Both the position numbers and the translations under genes were made by a program. 64,000 nt of DNA, from contig NZ_JAHDTI010000010.1 in NCBI RefSeq assembly GCF_018531495.1, positions 186,001 through 250,000 of the forward strand. Reading direction: 5' to 3'. Below, one piece after another: positions 8,437 to 16,868 of the stretch; position 1 is the first letter of the stretch, and each line of letters begins with the position of its first letter. This stretch comes from Nonomuraea sediminis. GTDB lineage: Bacteria > Actinomycetota > Actinomycetes > Streptosporangiales > Streptosporangiaceae. The notes under the pieces were generated by a model that was not told the DNA's origin, made no database searches, and was given only the letters and a program-made list of their open reading frames with translations.

Positions 8437-10005
8437 ATGGCTACGAAAGAAGCGATCCAGGGCGCTGCGGCGGCCGCGCTGATCTTCGGCGCGGGCCTGT
8501 CCGCCGCGCCGTCACCCGCGGCCGCCGACGCTGCGCCGTACGGGCTGACGGTGATCACCGACAGGGGCGGGATCCGTGGGGTCGCCGAGGAAGGGGTGCG
8601 GAGATTCCGGGGAATCCCGTACGCCAAGCCGCCGGTGGGCGGACTGCGCTGGCGACTGCCCCAGGAGCCGGCCGCGTGGCAGGGAGTACGGCAGGCCAAG
8701 GCTCCCGGGCCGAGCTGCCCGCAAACCGGCGAACTGGCCGGGCACTCCTCGGAGGACTGCCTGTATCTGAACGTGACCGCCCCGGCAGCAGGGCCGGGGA
8801 AGCTGCCGGTGGTGGTGTGGCTGCACGGGGGCGGGTTCAGCTCGGGCTCGGGCGCCGACTACGACCCGGCACGCATGGTCAAGGGCGGCCGCGTGGTGGT
8901 GGTGACGGTGAACTCGCGCCTGGGCGTGTTCGGGTTCTTCGGCCACCCGGACCTCCCCGATTCCGGCACCTACGGCCTGGCCGACCAGCAGGCGGCGTTG
9001 CGGTGGGTGCGCGGGAACATCACCGCGTTCGGCGGGGACCCGTCGCGTGTCCTGCTCGCCGGGGAGTCCTCCGGCGGGATCAGCGTGTGCGGGCAGCTGG
9101 CCTCGCCCGCGGCGGCGGGGCTGTTCCAGCGCGCTGCCATCCAGAGCGGCTCGTGCAAGCCCGACTGGACCGGTGAACTGTCGGCACCCGGTGACGGGGC
9201 TTCCCAACTGTGGATCGACCGCCAGACACTGCAGCGGCGGGGCCGCACGGCCGCCAAGCTGCTGCCCAAGCCGCCCAAGTGCGCCGACGCCGAGAGTCTG
9301 GCCTGTCTGCGCGGCGTCTCGGCCAAGAGCCTGCTCGCGCTGAACGGCCCCTTCCACTCCCCCGCCTTCCACACCCCGCTGGTGCCCCAGGCGCCGTGGA
9401 CCAGCTTCGCCAAGGGCCGCTTCACCAAGGTCCCAGTGATCGAGGGCGCCACCCGCGACGAGCACACGCTCTTCGCCGCGCTGTTCGACCTGAAGGACGA
9501 GGCCGCCTACCGCGCCCAGCTCGCCAAGGCCTTCGGAGCCGCCAAGGCCGTCAGGATCGCCGCGGAGTACCCGGTCTCCCGCTACAGGTCGCCGGCGCTG
9601 GCGTTCGCGGCCGTGGGCACCGACTTCACCGCCGCCTGCCCCGCCGCCCACGAGGCGCGGCTGCTGGCCGAGCACGTGCCGGTCTACGCCTACGAGTTCG
9701 CCGACCCCAATCCGCCCGGCCCGGACCTCGGCATGCCCCTTGCCGCCTACCACGGTTCCGAGCTGCTGTCGCTGTTCGACATGGGACAGTCCTACAGGGA
9801 GCTCAAGCCCGCACAGCGCACCCTGGCCGCCCAGATGATCCGCTACTGGACCGACTTCGCCGCCACCGGCGACCCCAACGCCCGCGGGCTGCCGAAGTGG
9901 GAGAAGTTCGACGGCGACAGCGCGCTGTCACTCGCCCCCGGCGCCATCTCCCCCACCGACTACACCAAGAACCACAACTGCCGGTTCTGGGCGACGCTCG
10001 AGTAG
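8437..10005 (+). CDS. Secreted type-B carboxylesterase
   Basis: Carboxylesterase/lipase of about 522 residues. The ATG at 8437 (MATKEAIQG) gives a clear signal peptide AAAAALIFGAGLSAAPSPAAA with a likely Ala-x-Ala cleavage; the open frame further upstream is unlikely to be translated. The oxyanion-hole segment is VVWLHGGGFSSGSG and the nucleophile elbow is GESSGG with Ser near residue 211. The N-terminal FRGIPYAKPPVGGLRW and EDCLYLNV signatures are typical of para-nitrobenzyl esterase relatives. It starts opposite the kinase gene, and the two 5' regions lie back to back. The substrate cannot be predicted. Confidence 0.9.
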   Translation: MATKEAIQGAAAAALIFGAGLSAAPSPAAADAAPYGLTVITDRGGIRGVAEEGVRRFRGIPYAKPPVGGLRWRLPQEPAAWQGVRQAKAPGPSCPQTGELAGHSSEDCLYLNVTAPAAGPGKLPVVVWLHGGGFSSGSGADYDPARMVKGGRVVVVTVNSRLGVFGFFGHPDLPDSGTYGLADQQAALRWVRGNITAFGGDPSRVLLAGESSGGISVCGQLASPAAAGLFQRAAIQSGSCKPDWTGELSAPGDGASQLWIDRQTLQRRGRTAAKLLPKPPKCADAESLACLRGVSAKSLLALNGPFHSPAFHTPLVPQAPWTSFAKGRFTKVPVIEGATRDEHTLFAALFDLKDEAAYRAQLAKAFGAAKAVRIAAEYPVSRYRSPALAFAAVGTDFTAACPAAHEARLLAEHVPVYAYEFADPNPPGPDLGMPLAAYHGSELLSLFDMGQSYRELKPAQRTLAAQMIRYWTDFAATGDPNARGLPKWEKFDGDSALSLAPGAISPTDYTKNHNCRFWATLE

Positions 10006-10013
10006 ACCAGAGG

Positions 10014-10442
10014 TCACGAGCTCTTCTCTGCTGCGGACGGGGCGTCCAGGGTCTCGGTGGTGTAGAAGCGGACCTCGTGGCCGTCGGGGTCGTGCAGGTA
10101 CGGCAGGATCCAGCCGATGGTGGCCCTGTGCACGCCGGCGTGGGTGTCGCCGAGCCCGGTCAGGCGGGCGGCCAGCTCCTCGATGGCCTGCTTGTCCGGG
10201 ACGCCGATGCTGAAGTAGTCGAACCCGGCCGCCGCGGCGGCGCGGTCGGGGTCCAGGCGCAGGGACAGCATGGGGCCACCTGCCGGATGGGCCAGGGCGT
10301 AGCCCTTCAGTACGCCCTGCTCGACGAACTCGAGGTCGATCTGGTAGCCGAACCTGCTCCGGTACCACTCCAGGGAGCGTTGCAGGTCGGCGACCGGGAG
10401 CTTGAGGTGGTGCACGCCGTCCAGGCGGGGGATGTCCGACAC
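10014..10442 (-). CDS. VOC (glyoxalase/dioxygenase fold) family protein
   Basis: Single-domain vicinal-oxygen-chelate protein of 142 residues. It has the two beta-alpha-beta-beta-beta halves, VHHLKLPVADLQRSLEWYRS at the N-terminus and DPDGHEVRFYTTE at the C-terminus, with likely metal-ligand His and Glu residues. The start is GTG at 10442, set by a strong AAGGAGG six bases upstream. It is transcribed away from the TetR gene at 10493, and the gap contains two TetR-type operators, so it is very likely the regulator's target. The reaction is unknown; isomerase, dioxygenase or binding/resistance roles all occur in the superfamily. Confidence 0.88.
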   Translation of the reverse strand: MSDIPRLDGVHHLKLPVADLQRSLEWYRSRFGYQIDLEFVEQGVLKGYALAHPAGGPMLSLRLDPDRAAAAAGFDYFSIGVPDKQAIEELAARLTGLGDTHAGVHRATIGWILPYLHDPDGHEVRFYTTETLDAPSAAEKSS

Positions 10443-10454
10443 GATGACCCTCCT

Positions 10455-10488
10455 TGCAGTCCAACTGCATCGATACAGTTATACTGCA
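10455..10488. promoter_or_regulatory. Tandem TetR-type operators between VOC and TetR genes
   Basis: There are two copies of TGCAGT-N3-ACTGCA. The first is perfect at 10455-10469. The second has one mismatch (TACAGT-TAT-ACTGCA) at 10474-10488. Centres are 19 bp apart. The second covers a TATACT -10 hexamer at 10480-10485 that lies 7 bp before the TetR ATG, implying a leaderless, autorepressed tetR transcript. The first overlaps the leader of the VOC gene. Confidence 0.75.
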
Positions 10489-10492
10489 ATCT

Positions 10493-11152
10493 ATGCAGGA
10501 CCCCGTCAAGCGTGACTTGCGCGCCGCCCGCGTCGCCGAGACCGAGACCAAACTCCTGACCGCCGCCGTCGAGTTGTTCCTGCGGCACGGCTACGCCGCC
10601 ACCACCCTGACCGCCGTCGCCGAGCACGCCGGCGTCGGCCACCGGACCGTCTACGTCCGCTTCGGCACCAAGGCCGCCCTGCTCAAACGCGCCGTCGACG
10701 TCGCCGTCGCGGGCGACACCGAACCCGTCGACGTGGCGGGCAGGCCGTGGTTCACCCTCGCCCGCACCGCCCTCACCAGCGCCGAACGCATCGCTGCCCT
10801 GGCCTCGGGCACCCGCCAGATGATGGAACGCGCCGCCGACATCCTGGCGGTCGCCCTGCAGGCGGCTGCCGTCGAACCCGGCCTGGCCGCCGCCGGCCAG
10901 GCCGGCCGCGAGGCCACCCGCGAGAACATGCGCCAGTTCTGGACCCAGATGGCCGACGACGGTCTGCTACCCGGCGGCCTCGACCTGGACTGGCTCACCG
11001 ACACCGCCACCGTCCTCGTGCACGCCGAGACGTACCTGCTGGCACGCCAGATGATCGGGTGGGACGCCGACGGCTACGAACGCTGGCTGAACACCACCCT
11101 CACACGGCTCCTGGCATCAGGCGAGGCGGAGACCGGCGGGCTTCATCATTGA
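10493..11152 (+). CDS. TetR family transcriptional regulator
   Basis: About 219 residues starting MQDPVKRDLRAARVAETETK. The N-terminal helix-turn-helix reads FLRHGYAATTLTAVAEHAGVGHRTVYVRFGTKAALL. The C-terminal ligand domain is not recognisable. The ATG at 10493 is preferred over one at 10454 because the latter would place both operators inside the coding sequence. It probably represses itself and the divergent VOC gene until a small molecule binds. Its 3' end overlaps the opposing micropeptide gene by 36 bp. Confidence 0.9.
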   Translation: MQDPVKRDLRAARVAETETKLLTAAVELFLRHGYAATTLTAVAEHAGVGHRTVYVRFGTKAALLKRAVDVAVAGDTEPVDVAGRPWFTLARTALTSAERIAALASGTRQMMERAADILAVALQAAAVEPGLAAAGQAGREATRENMRQFWTQMADDGLLPGGLDLDWLTDTATVLVHAETYLLARQMIGWDADGYERWLNTTLTRLLASGEAETGGLHH

Positions 11153-11242
11153 CGCGATCAGGGACTGGACGAAACGCATGATCAGCGCCTCCAGCAGCAT
11201 GATGGCCGCTTTGGCAAGGAGGGATGCCAAGAACTCGGACAT
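11117..11242 (-). CDS. 41-residue hydrophobic amphipathic micropeptide
   Basis: This is a short frame with an ATG at 11242, preceded by GAAAGG at a workable Shine-Dalgarno distance, and a TGA at 11117-11119. It begins MSEFLASLLAKAAIMLLEAL and continues IMRFVQSLIASMMKPAGLRL, then Ala. Residues 4-33 form one amphipathic to membrane-inserting helix with isolated K11, E18 and R23. The gene is 91 bp downstream of the P-type ATPase on the same strand, and a TATAAC hexamer at 11270-11275 could give it its own promoter. I do not recognise the family. Possibilities are a regulatory micropeptide of the ATPase, a membrane-active toxin, or an unmodified peptide product. Confidence 0.6.
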   Translation of the reverse strand: MSEFLASLLAKAAIMLLEALIMRFVQSLIASMMKPAGLRLA

Positions 11243-11333
11243 CTTTTACCTTTCAGGCTGAAATTTGTCGTTATAGACATATTTCGGGATAAAGGGTCGC
11301 GCTGGAGTGTAGCGCAGATGACGGTCCGATGAA

Positions 11334-14300
11334 CTATTCGCGACTTGTCTGACGCTGACGCTCGATCCAGGTCGCCAGCAGGACCGCGACAGCGCCGCAG
11401 CCGAGCCCGATGCTCCAGCCCACCGGCCCGATCGGCCGGTTGCCGAAGAACTGGCTGAGACCCGGCACCGAGACGATCACCCCCAGCGCGGCCAGGGACG
11501 ACAGCGACGCGAGCACCACCATCCGGTCCCTGCTCCCGAGCACCAGGGTCTGCATCAGCTGGCCCCCCACCAGGCCGACGAGCCCGACCGTGTCCGCGCG
11601 GCCCCGGGTGCCGGTCATGCGCGCGAGAAGCCAGGCCGCGCCCGCGGCCGCGGCGGTGGTGACGGCACGCAGGTAGATGTCCCGCGTCAGCGCGGCTCCG
11701 AGCGAGGCCTCGGGCCCTTCGGCCAGGAGCGCTTCGGGGCTGGCCGAGCTGGGCGGCCTGATCGCCACCGCCATCGCGGGCAGCATGTCGGTGAGCAGGT
11801 TGACCAGCAGCAGCTGGCGCGCGTTCAACGCGCTGCGCCGGGTGAGCAGGCTGGACCCGAGCGTGAAGGCGATCTCCCCGATGTTGCCGCCGAGCAGGAT
11901 GCCCAGCGAGTCACGGACAGAGCCCCACATGCCTCTCCCCTCGACGATCGCATCGATGATCGTTTCGATGCGGTCGTCGATCACCACGATGTCGGCGGCG
12001 GCCCGGGCCGCCGGGGTGGCCCGGGGTCCGAGGGCGACGCCCACGTCGGCGAGCCGGATCGCCGGCACGTCGTTGGCGCCGTCGCCGGTCACGGCCACCA
12101 CGCTCCCGGTGCCGCGCAGACTGGTCACGATCCGCGCCTTGTGCTCGGGAGTGACCCGGGCGAAGACCGACACGTCCGGCAGCGCCATGCCGAGTGCCTC
12201 GTCGTCCAGGTCCTCGAGCTCGGGGCCCGTCATCACGCGGCCGCCGTTGAGTACGTTGATCTCGGCGGCGATGGCCTCGGCCGTGCTGGGGTGATCCCCG
12301 GTGATCATGACGACCCGGACGCCCGCCCGCATCAGCCCTTCCACGCTGTGCTTGGCCGTCGGCCGCACGGGATCGGCCAGGCCGAGGAAGCCGAGGAAGC
12401 AGAGCCTTTCGATGCGGGACTCATCGAGGTCGGCCCGGCTGGAGGCCGGCCGTTCGGCGACCGCGAGCACGCGGTAGCCCTGCAGCGCGAGCCTGTCCAC
12501 TTCCAGCTCCAGTTCCCGCCTGGCCTGCTGGTTCAACCGGACCCTCCGGCCGTCGCGGACTCGGTGGGTGCAGCGGGTGAGCACGACCTCGGGAGCGCCC
12601 TTGACGCTCAGCAGGTGGCCCGCTTCCGACAGGCCGAGGACCGCATGGTAGCCGCGCGCGGGTTCGAAGGGCAGCTCGTCGACCCGCTGCCACCGCTCGA
12701 GCCCGTTCCTCGCGGTGATCCCGAGGCCAGCGGCTCCCTCCACCACGGCGCGATCCGTGGGATGGGGAATGGACTGCCCGCTCTCGGACCGCGGTCCGGC
12801 GCGGAGCGCGGCGGCGACGATTTCCCTCAGCATCGGCGTCGCCTCCTCCAACGCCTCCTCGGACCAGCCGTTCGACACCCTGCGCAGGCTGATGTGCCCC
12901 TCGGTCAGGGTCCCCGTCTTGTCGAAGCAGAGCACGTCGACCCGGCCCAGGGCCTCGATCGTCGACGGGTTGCGGACGAGCGTGTTGCGCGTCGACAGCC
13001 GCTTGGCCGAGGCGAGTTCTGCCACGGTGGCGATGAACGGGAGCCCTTCGGGGACCGCGGCCACCATCATGCTCACCGCGGGTGCGACCGCCTGCGCCAG
13101 CCCTGAGCCACGCACCAGGTCGATCACCATCAGCAGCACGCCTGATCCGACGGCGGCAGGCAGGATCTTGCTGCTCAGCTCGCGAAGCCGCAGCTCCACC
13201 CCGCTCGGCGGCGGCCGCTCCTGCGTCAGCCTGGCGGTCCTGCCCGCCTCGGTCGCCTCGCCCGTGGCCACGACCACGGCCACGCCGTGCCCGGCCGCGA
13301 CGGTCGTCTCCTGGTACACCATCGAGCTGCGGTCCGCGATGGCCCCCGCCGCGGTCGGGGCCACCGTCTTGGAGACGAGCTGCGACTCGCCGGTGAGGAC
13401 CGACTCGTCCACCTCGAGGCCGACCGCCTGGATCAGCCGGCAATCGGCTGGTACGGCATCGCCGGCACGCAGTTCGATCACGTCTCCCAGCACCAGGTCG
13501 TCGGCGACGCCCGCCGTACCTCCGCTGGGGCGGCGCAGCCGTACGCGCACGGCGGTGGCCGCGGTGAGGCGGTGCAGGGCCCGGTCGGTGCCCTGCCGCT
13601 GGGCACCGCCGAGCAGCGCGTCGACGATCATCACGCCGCCGATCAGCACGCTGTCCAGGGCCGAGCCGACCACGGCCGACAGGCCGGCGCCCGCGGCCAG
13701 GACCGGAGTCAGCGGGTTGGCCAGCTCTTCCAGCGACGCGCCCACCAGGGATATCGGTCCGTCCGCCTGCCGCGGCGGCGCCTTGCCCCGGCGGCGTGCC
13801 GCTTCCGCGGCGGTCAGTCCGTTGGGCGTGGTGCGCAGCCGTGTCAGCACGTCACGCACCGCCATGGCGTGCCAGGGCGTGTGGTCGGCCTGGATCGGTG
13901 GCAGCCCGCGTCCCGTCCGGCGTCCCACCCACTCGCCGGCCACGAGAGCGGCCAGCGAGGTGGCGTCGCGCACCAGATGGGCCTGCCGGATGGCGAGCCG
14001 TTGCGGCACCAGGAACGCCATCCCCGCCCCCGCGATCGCCCCCGCCGCGGCCACCTGCACGCTGCGCGTGCTCGCCTTCCTGGCGGACGGCAGGCTGCGC
14101 AGGAGCAGGTGCACCCCGTCGAGCTCGCCGATCACGTCCGCGTCCCACGGGACCCGGTGCAGGTGCCCGAGCACGCCGATGCCCAGGTCGGCCTGGTTCA
14201 GCGCGCGCCGCGCGCGTTGCGACACCACGGCCACGCCGTGGCCCTCGGACTGGAGCGCGCGGACCGAGGCCGCCAGCCGGGGCCCGCCCGTGACCATCCG

Positions 14301-15722
14301 CTCCACGCCGAGCCGGCGGCCCAGTCCCGCGTCCCCACCGGCCAGGACCACCGCGCAGGCGCCGTCAGGCGCCGCGACCACGGCCTGGGCCAGCGGATGG
14401 AGCCCCCTGGCCAGGCCGACCAGGGCGATCGGCACCCCTTCCGCGGCCACCACGACGACCTGGATCCCCTGCTCGCCCCACTCGGACAGCCGATCCGCCT
14501 CGACCAGCCCCGCTGCTTCCTCGTACGGCTCGGCCGTCCACCCGTCGGCCTCGCACCTGGCCGCGGGATCAGCGAGATCGAGCAGGGAGTAGAGCCTGGC
14601 GTGCAGCTCGTCCGGATCCACCTGCGGGGCGAGCGGGACGACGCTGTCGATCGTCCACGCGTCCGAGGTGAGGACGTCGGCGTCGAGGACGACCACGTCG
14701 ATGCGGTCCATGTGACGCAGGGCATGGCGGTCCAGGACGATCATGTCGCGGGCAGCGAGAGCGCGCAGGGTGGCGCTGGTGAAGGCGTCCCTGCCCACGC
14801 GCGCGGCCTTGGGGGCTCCGGTGATGAGCACGGCCAGGCCCCGCTGGTGGTCCTGGGCGATGGCGGTGGTGGCGCTCTGCGCGACCACGGAGGCGATGGT
14901 GGCCGCGTCGGCGTAGCGCTCGACGGGCCCGTTGGGGATCGGAACCGGGCGTGGTTTCGTCGCGACCCGCGTCTGACGGTAGGCACCGTGCTCGGCGGCG
15001 AACTCCTCCTCGCGCTGCGCCCACGCCTGGCACCCGGCACGCGAGTCGACGTATCTGCCCGCTGCGGCGACGGCGTCGACCAGGAGGGTCACGGGCCGCA
15101 TGGCCAGCGTCTGCGCGGCGACCCTGGATACCGTCAGCGCTGCGTCCGCCGCGTGCCTGCCCATGCGCTCCTCGAGCTCCCGGCGGATCCGTGGAGTGTC
15201 CTCGGCCAGCGCCACGAAGCTCGGCACCGCCGCGTGCAGCCTCGGCAGGCGCGCGGCCTGACCTGCCAGCGCCACCCCGGCACCGACGAGGTGCAGGCCG
15301 AGGCTGACCACGGCGCGCGCCTGCTGTTGCACGCCGTCGAGTACGCGGGACTCCTCCGGGCTCTCCTCCTCCTCCTCCTCGGAGTACTCCTCGTCCGAGC
15401 TCTCGTCGGAGGTCTCGTCCGACTGGTCGAGCTCGTCCACGATCGCGACGAGCTTGTCCATGTCGACCGTACTGATGTCGCACCCGACGAACACGGCGCT
15501 GAGCGCCCCGTTCACCTCGGCGCGGCCCACGCCCGCCGCGCGCAGCCGGTCCTCGAGGGCGCGGGCGAGCCGATCCGTTCCCGGCCCGCCGATGTTCCGC
15601 AGCTCGATGCGGGCCCCGCCCGCGCACGGCTGTATCCGGCGAGGTCGTGGGATGAAGCTGCGCACCGGTTCCGGGACCAGGTCCAGCAACGTGTCAATCG
15701 AGGGCAGGTCGAACCATGCCAT
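11334..15722 (-). CDS. Giant cation-transporting P-type ATPase (CtpI-like)
   Basis: About 1,462 residues, nearly twice a normal P-type pump. The C-terminal half is a full ATPase: TGES at about 777, PEGLP in the ion-binding helix at 891, phosphorylated D934 in DKTGT, and GDGAND at about 1213, then a six-helix C-terminus. PEGLP with SERCA-like layout suggests a divalent cation such as Ca2+ or Mg2+. The N-terminal half has an acidic run (EYSEEEEEESPEES) near residue 120 and a degenerate second pump-like part lacking DKTGT. I chose ATG at 15722 (MAWFDLPS), preceded by GGGAGGG. It follows the 15806-16435 gene by 83 bp and is likely co-transcribed. Mycobacterial CtpI has a similar size and layout. 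Confidence 0.9.
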   Translation of the reverse strand: MAWFDLPSIDTLLDLVPEPVRSFIPRPRRIQPCAGGARIELRNIGGPGTDRLARALEDRLRAAGVGRAEVNGALSAVFVGCDISTVDMDKLVAIVDELDQSDETSDESSDEEYSEEEEEESPEESRVLDGVQQQARAVVSLGLHLVGAGVALAGQAARLPRLHAAVPSFVALAEDTPRIRRELEERMGRHAADAALTVSRVAAQTLAMRPVTLLVDAVAAAGRYVDSRAGCQAWAQREEEFAAEHGAYRQTRVATKPRPVPIPNGPVERYADAATIASVVAQSATTAIAQDHQRGLAVLITGAPKAARVGRDAFTSATLRALAARDMIVLDRHALRHMDRIDVVVLDADVLTSDAWTIDSVVPLAPQVDPDELHARLYSLLDLADPAARCEADGWTAEPYEEAAGLVEADRLSEWGEQGIQVVVVAAEGVPIALVGLARGLHPLAQAVVAAPDGACAVVLAGGDAGLGRRLGVERMVTGGPRLAASVRALQSEGHGVAVVSQRARRALNQADLGIGVLGHLHRVPWDADVIGELDGVHLLLRSLPSARKASTRSVQVAAAGAIAGAGMAFLVPQRLAIRQAHLVRDATSLAALVAGEWVGRRTGRGLPPIQADHTPWHAMAVRDVLTRLRTTPNGLTAAEAARRRGKAPPRQADGPISLVGASLEELANPLTPVLAAGAGLSAVVGSALDSVLIGGVMIVDALLGGAQRQGTDRALHRLTAATAVRVRLRRPSGGTAGVADDLVLGDVIELRAGDAVPADCRLIQAVGLEVDESVLTGESQLVSKTVAPTAAGAIADRSSMVYQETTVAAGHGVAVVVATGEATEAGRTARLTQERPPPSGVELRLRELSSKILPAAVGSGVLLMVIDLVRGSGLAQAVAPAVSMMVAAVPEGLPFIATVAELASAKRLSTRNTLVRNPSTIEALGRVDVLCFDKTGTLTEGHISLRRVSNGWSEEALEEATPMLREIVAAALRAGPRSESGQSIPHPTDRAVVEGAAGLGITARNGLERWQRVDELPFEPARGYHAVLGLSEAGHLLSVKGAPEVVLTRCTHRVRDGRRVRLNQQARRELELEVDRLALQGYRVLAVAERPASSRADLDESRIERLCFLGFLGLADPVRPTAKHSVEGLMRAGVRVVMITGDHPSTAEAIAAEINVLNGGRVMTGPELEDLDDEALGMALPDVSVFARVTPEHKARIVTSLRGTGSVVAVTGDGANDVPAIRLADVGVALGPRATPAARAAADIVVIDDRIETIIDAIVEGRGMWGSVRDSLGILLGGNIGEIAFTLGSSLLTRRSALNARQLLLVNLLTDMLPAMAVAIRPPSSASPEALLAEGPEASLGAALTRDIYLRAVTTAAAAGAAWLLARMTGTRGRADTVGLVGLVGGQLMQTLVLGSRDRMVVLASLSSLAALGVIVSVPGLSQFFGNRPIGPVGWSIGLGCGAVAVLLATWIERQRQTSRE

Positions 15723-15805
15723 GTACCCTCCCGGCAACGGCGCCTGTGCACAGGCGGGTCCGCCGAGCCGCGAGAGCGCGCGGCCCGTTCAGTTCAGGTG
15801 GCGGC

Positions 15806-16435
15806 TCATCCGCTGGAGCGCGTACTCCTGGCCGCACTCTTCCGCCTGGGCGTTGCGCTTGAGGCCGACGTGCTCCTCTTCCGCGTGGTGGACGTGCTCT
15901 TCTTCCCCGCGGTGGTCGAAGCCGACGTGGTCTTCTTGCGCGTGGCAGTGGAAGCCGAGGTGCTCTTCGTTCGCGCGGTGGTCGAAGCCGCAGGGCGTGC
16001 CTTCTGCGTGGCGGTGGTGGAAGCACTCTTGCCCGGTGTGGTGGAGGTGGAGGTCTCCTTCTTGCTCTCGATGGGCAGGACCTCCGCCAGTTTCTGGAGC
16101 GGGTGGAAGGACTCCCCCGCCCCTTCGCGCCGCGCGATCATCGTCCCCACGCCGATCGCGGCCGCGACGGGCCACTCGATCACTCCCAGCGCGGCGAGCG
16201 CGCCGAGCGCGCCGTAGTAGGCGATGCGCTCAGGCGGGGGAAGGAACGATCGGGCGACATCGACGGCGTGGCCCATCTCCTGCTTGGTGAGGTGAGGCAT
16301 CTCGAGGTGCGGCATCTCCAGGTGCGGCATCCGCAGGTCGGGAGCACGCATCTGGACGGTGACCATGGGCAGCTCCAGCGTGAACCCCTTCTTGGAAGGG
16401 CTCCCGCGAGCAGAGCGGGTCTGGGTGACGGCCAT
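15806..16435 (-). CDS. Membrane protein with MPHLE repeats and Ser/Thr/Ala/Lys-rich tail
   Basis: 209 residues from ATG 16435, which has GGAGGA as Shine-Dalgarno. Near residue 35 are three tandem MPHLE pentapeptides. A hydrophobic stretch (ALGALAALGVIEWPVAAAIG) forms one membrane hairpin or helix, and the last 90 residues are low-complexity and strongly basic (KKTTSAS, KKSTSTT, RKRSTSAS), resembling histone H1-like tails. It sits directly upstream of the giant P-type ATPase. The acidic run of the ATPase and the basic tail here could pair electrostatically, which is inference. No enzymatic motif is visible. The tail may bind DNA, polyphosphate or the cell wall. Confidence 0.75.
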   Translation of the reverse strand: MAVTQTRSARGSPSKKGFTLELPMVTVQMRAPDLRMPHLEMPHLEMPHLTKQEMGHAVDVARSFLPPPERIAYYGALGALAALGVIEWPVAAAIGVGTMIARREGAGESFHPLQKLAEVLPIESKKETSTSTTPGKSASTTATQKARPAASTTARTKSTSASTATRKKTTSASTTAGKKSTSTTRKRSTSASSATPRRKSAARSTRSSG

Positions 16436-16868
16436 CGTTCCTCCTCCCGGATCCCCGGCACGGAGCCGGGGGCGGTGGTCCTTCTTATCTCCCGTTCCTT
16501 CCCATACCCACACATTTCGGTCATAGGTGACCGTTTCCCCCGCCAGGGTCATCAGGCACGGAGGCGACGGGCGCGGACTTTCAAACGTCCGGCAAATGAT
16601 CGCGACAGCTGGGCGCGGCAGCTAAAGGCGAGACACAGATTTGTCCGTGGTGGGTCAAAACCCGCGCCCATGCACTGACCGAAATTCGTCGGTCCCGCTC
16701 GCGACCGCGCGCAGCCAGGCCGTCACGCTGGGCCGCACGCCCGATCATGCTCGCGACGAGATGTGCTTTTCGGCATGCGGAAGGCCGATCCGACTGGCAG
16801 AATTTGGCCTCGCTCCATGATCAGCACGTGGCCGCAAAGGGGCTGCGACCCGGAGATGAGGAGAAGGC
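16436..16868. other. 433-bp intergenic region, divergent promoters
   Basis: No convincing gene is seen. It separates the leftward ATPase operon from the rightward secreted-protein gene. It holds a perfect inverted repeat GGTCA-TAGG-TGACC at 16519-16532, close to where a promoter for the leftward operon would lie, and a GGAC/GTCC dyad at 16575-16590. The right end carries GAGGAGAAGG, the ribosome-binding site of the 16869 gene. Confidence 0.5.

Noticed and set aside
6806..16588. Shared 15-mer CGGAC(C/T)TTCAAACGT upstream of the 5312-6784 and 15806-16435 genes
   Set aside because: 14 of 15 matches between two sites in 64 kb is expected by chance many times over; the dyad symmetry is present in only one copy.
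16436..16868. tRNA or small RNA gene in the long gap
   Set aside because: No cloverleaf, TTCGA-type arm or conserved RNA pattern could be found by eye.
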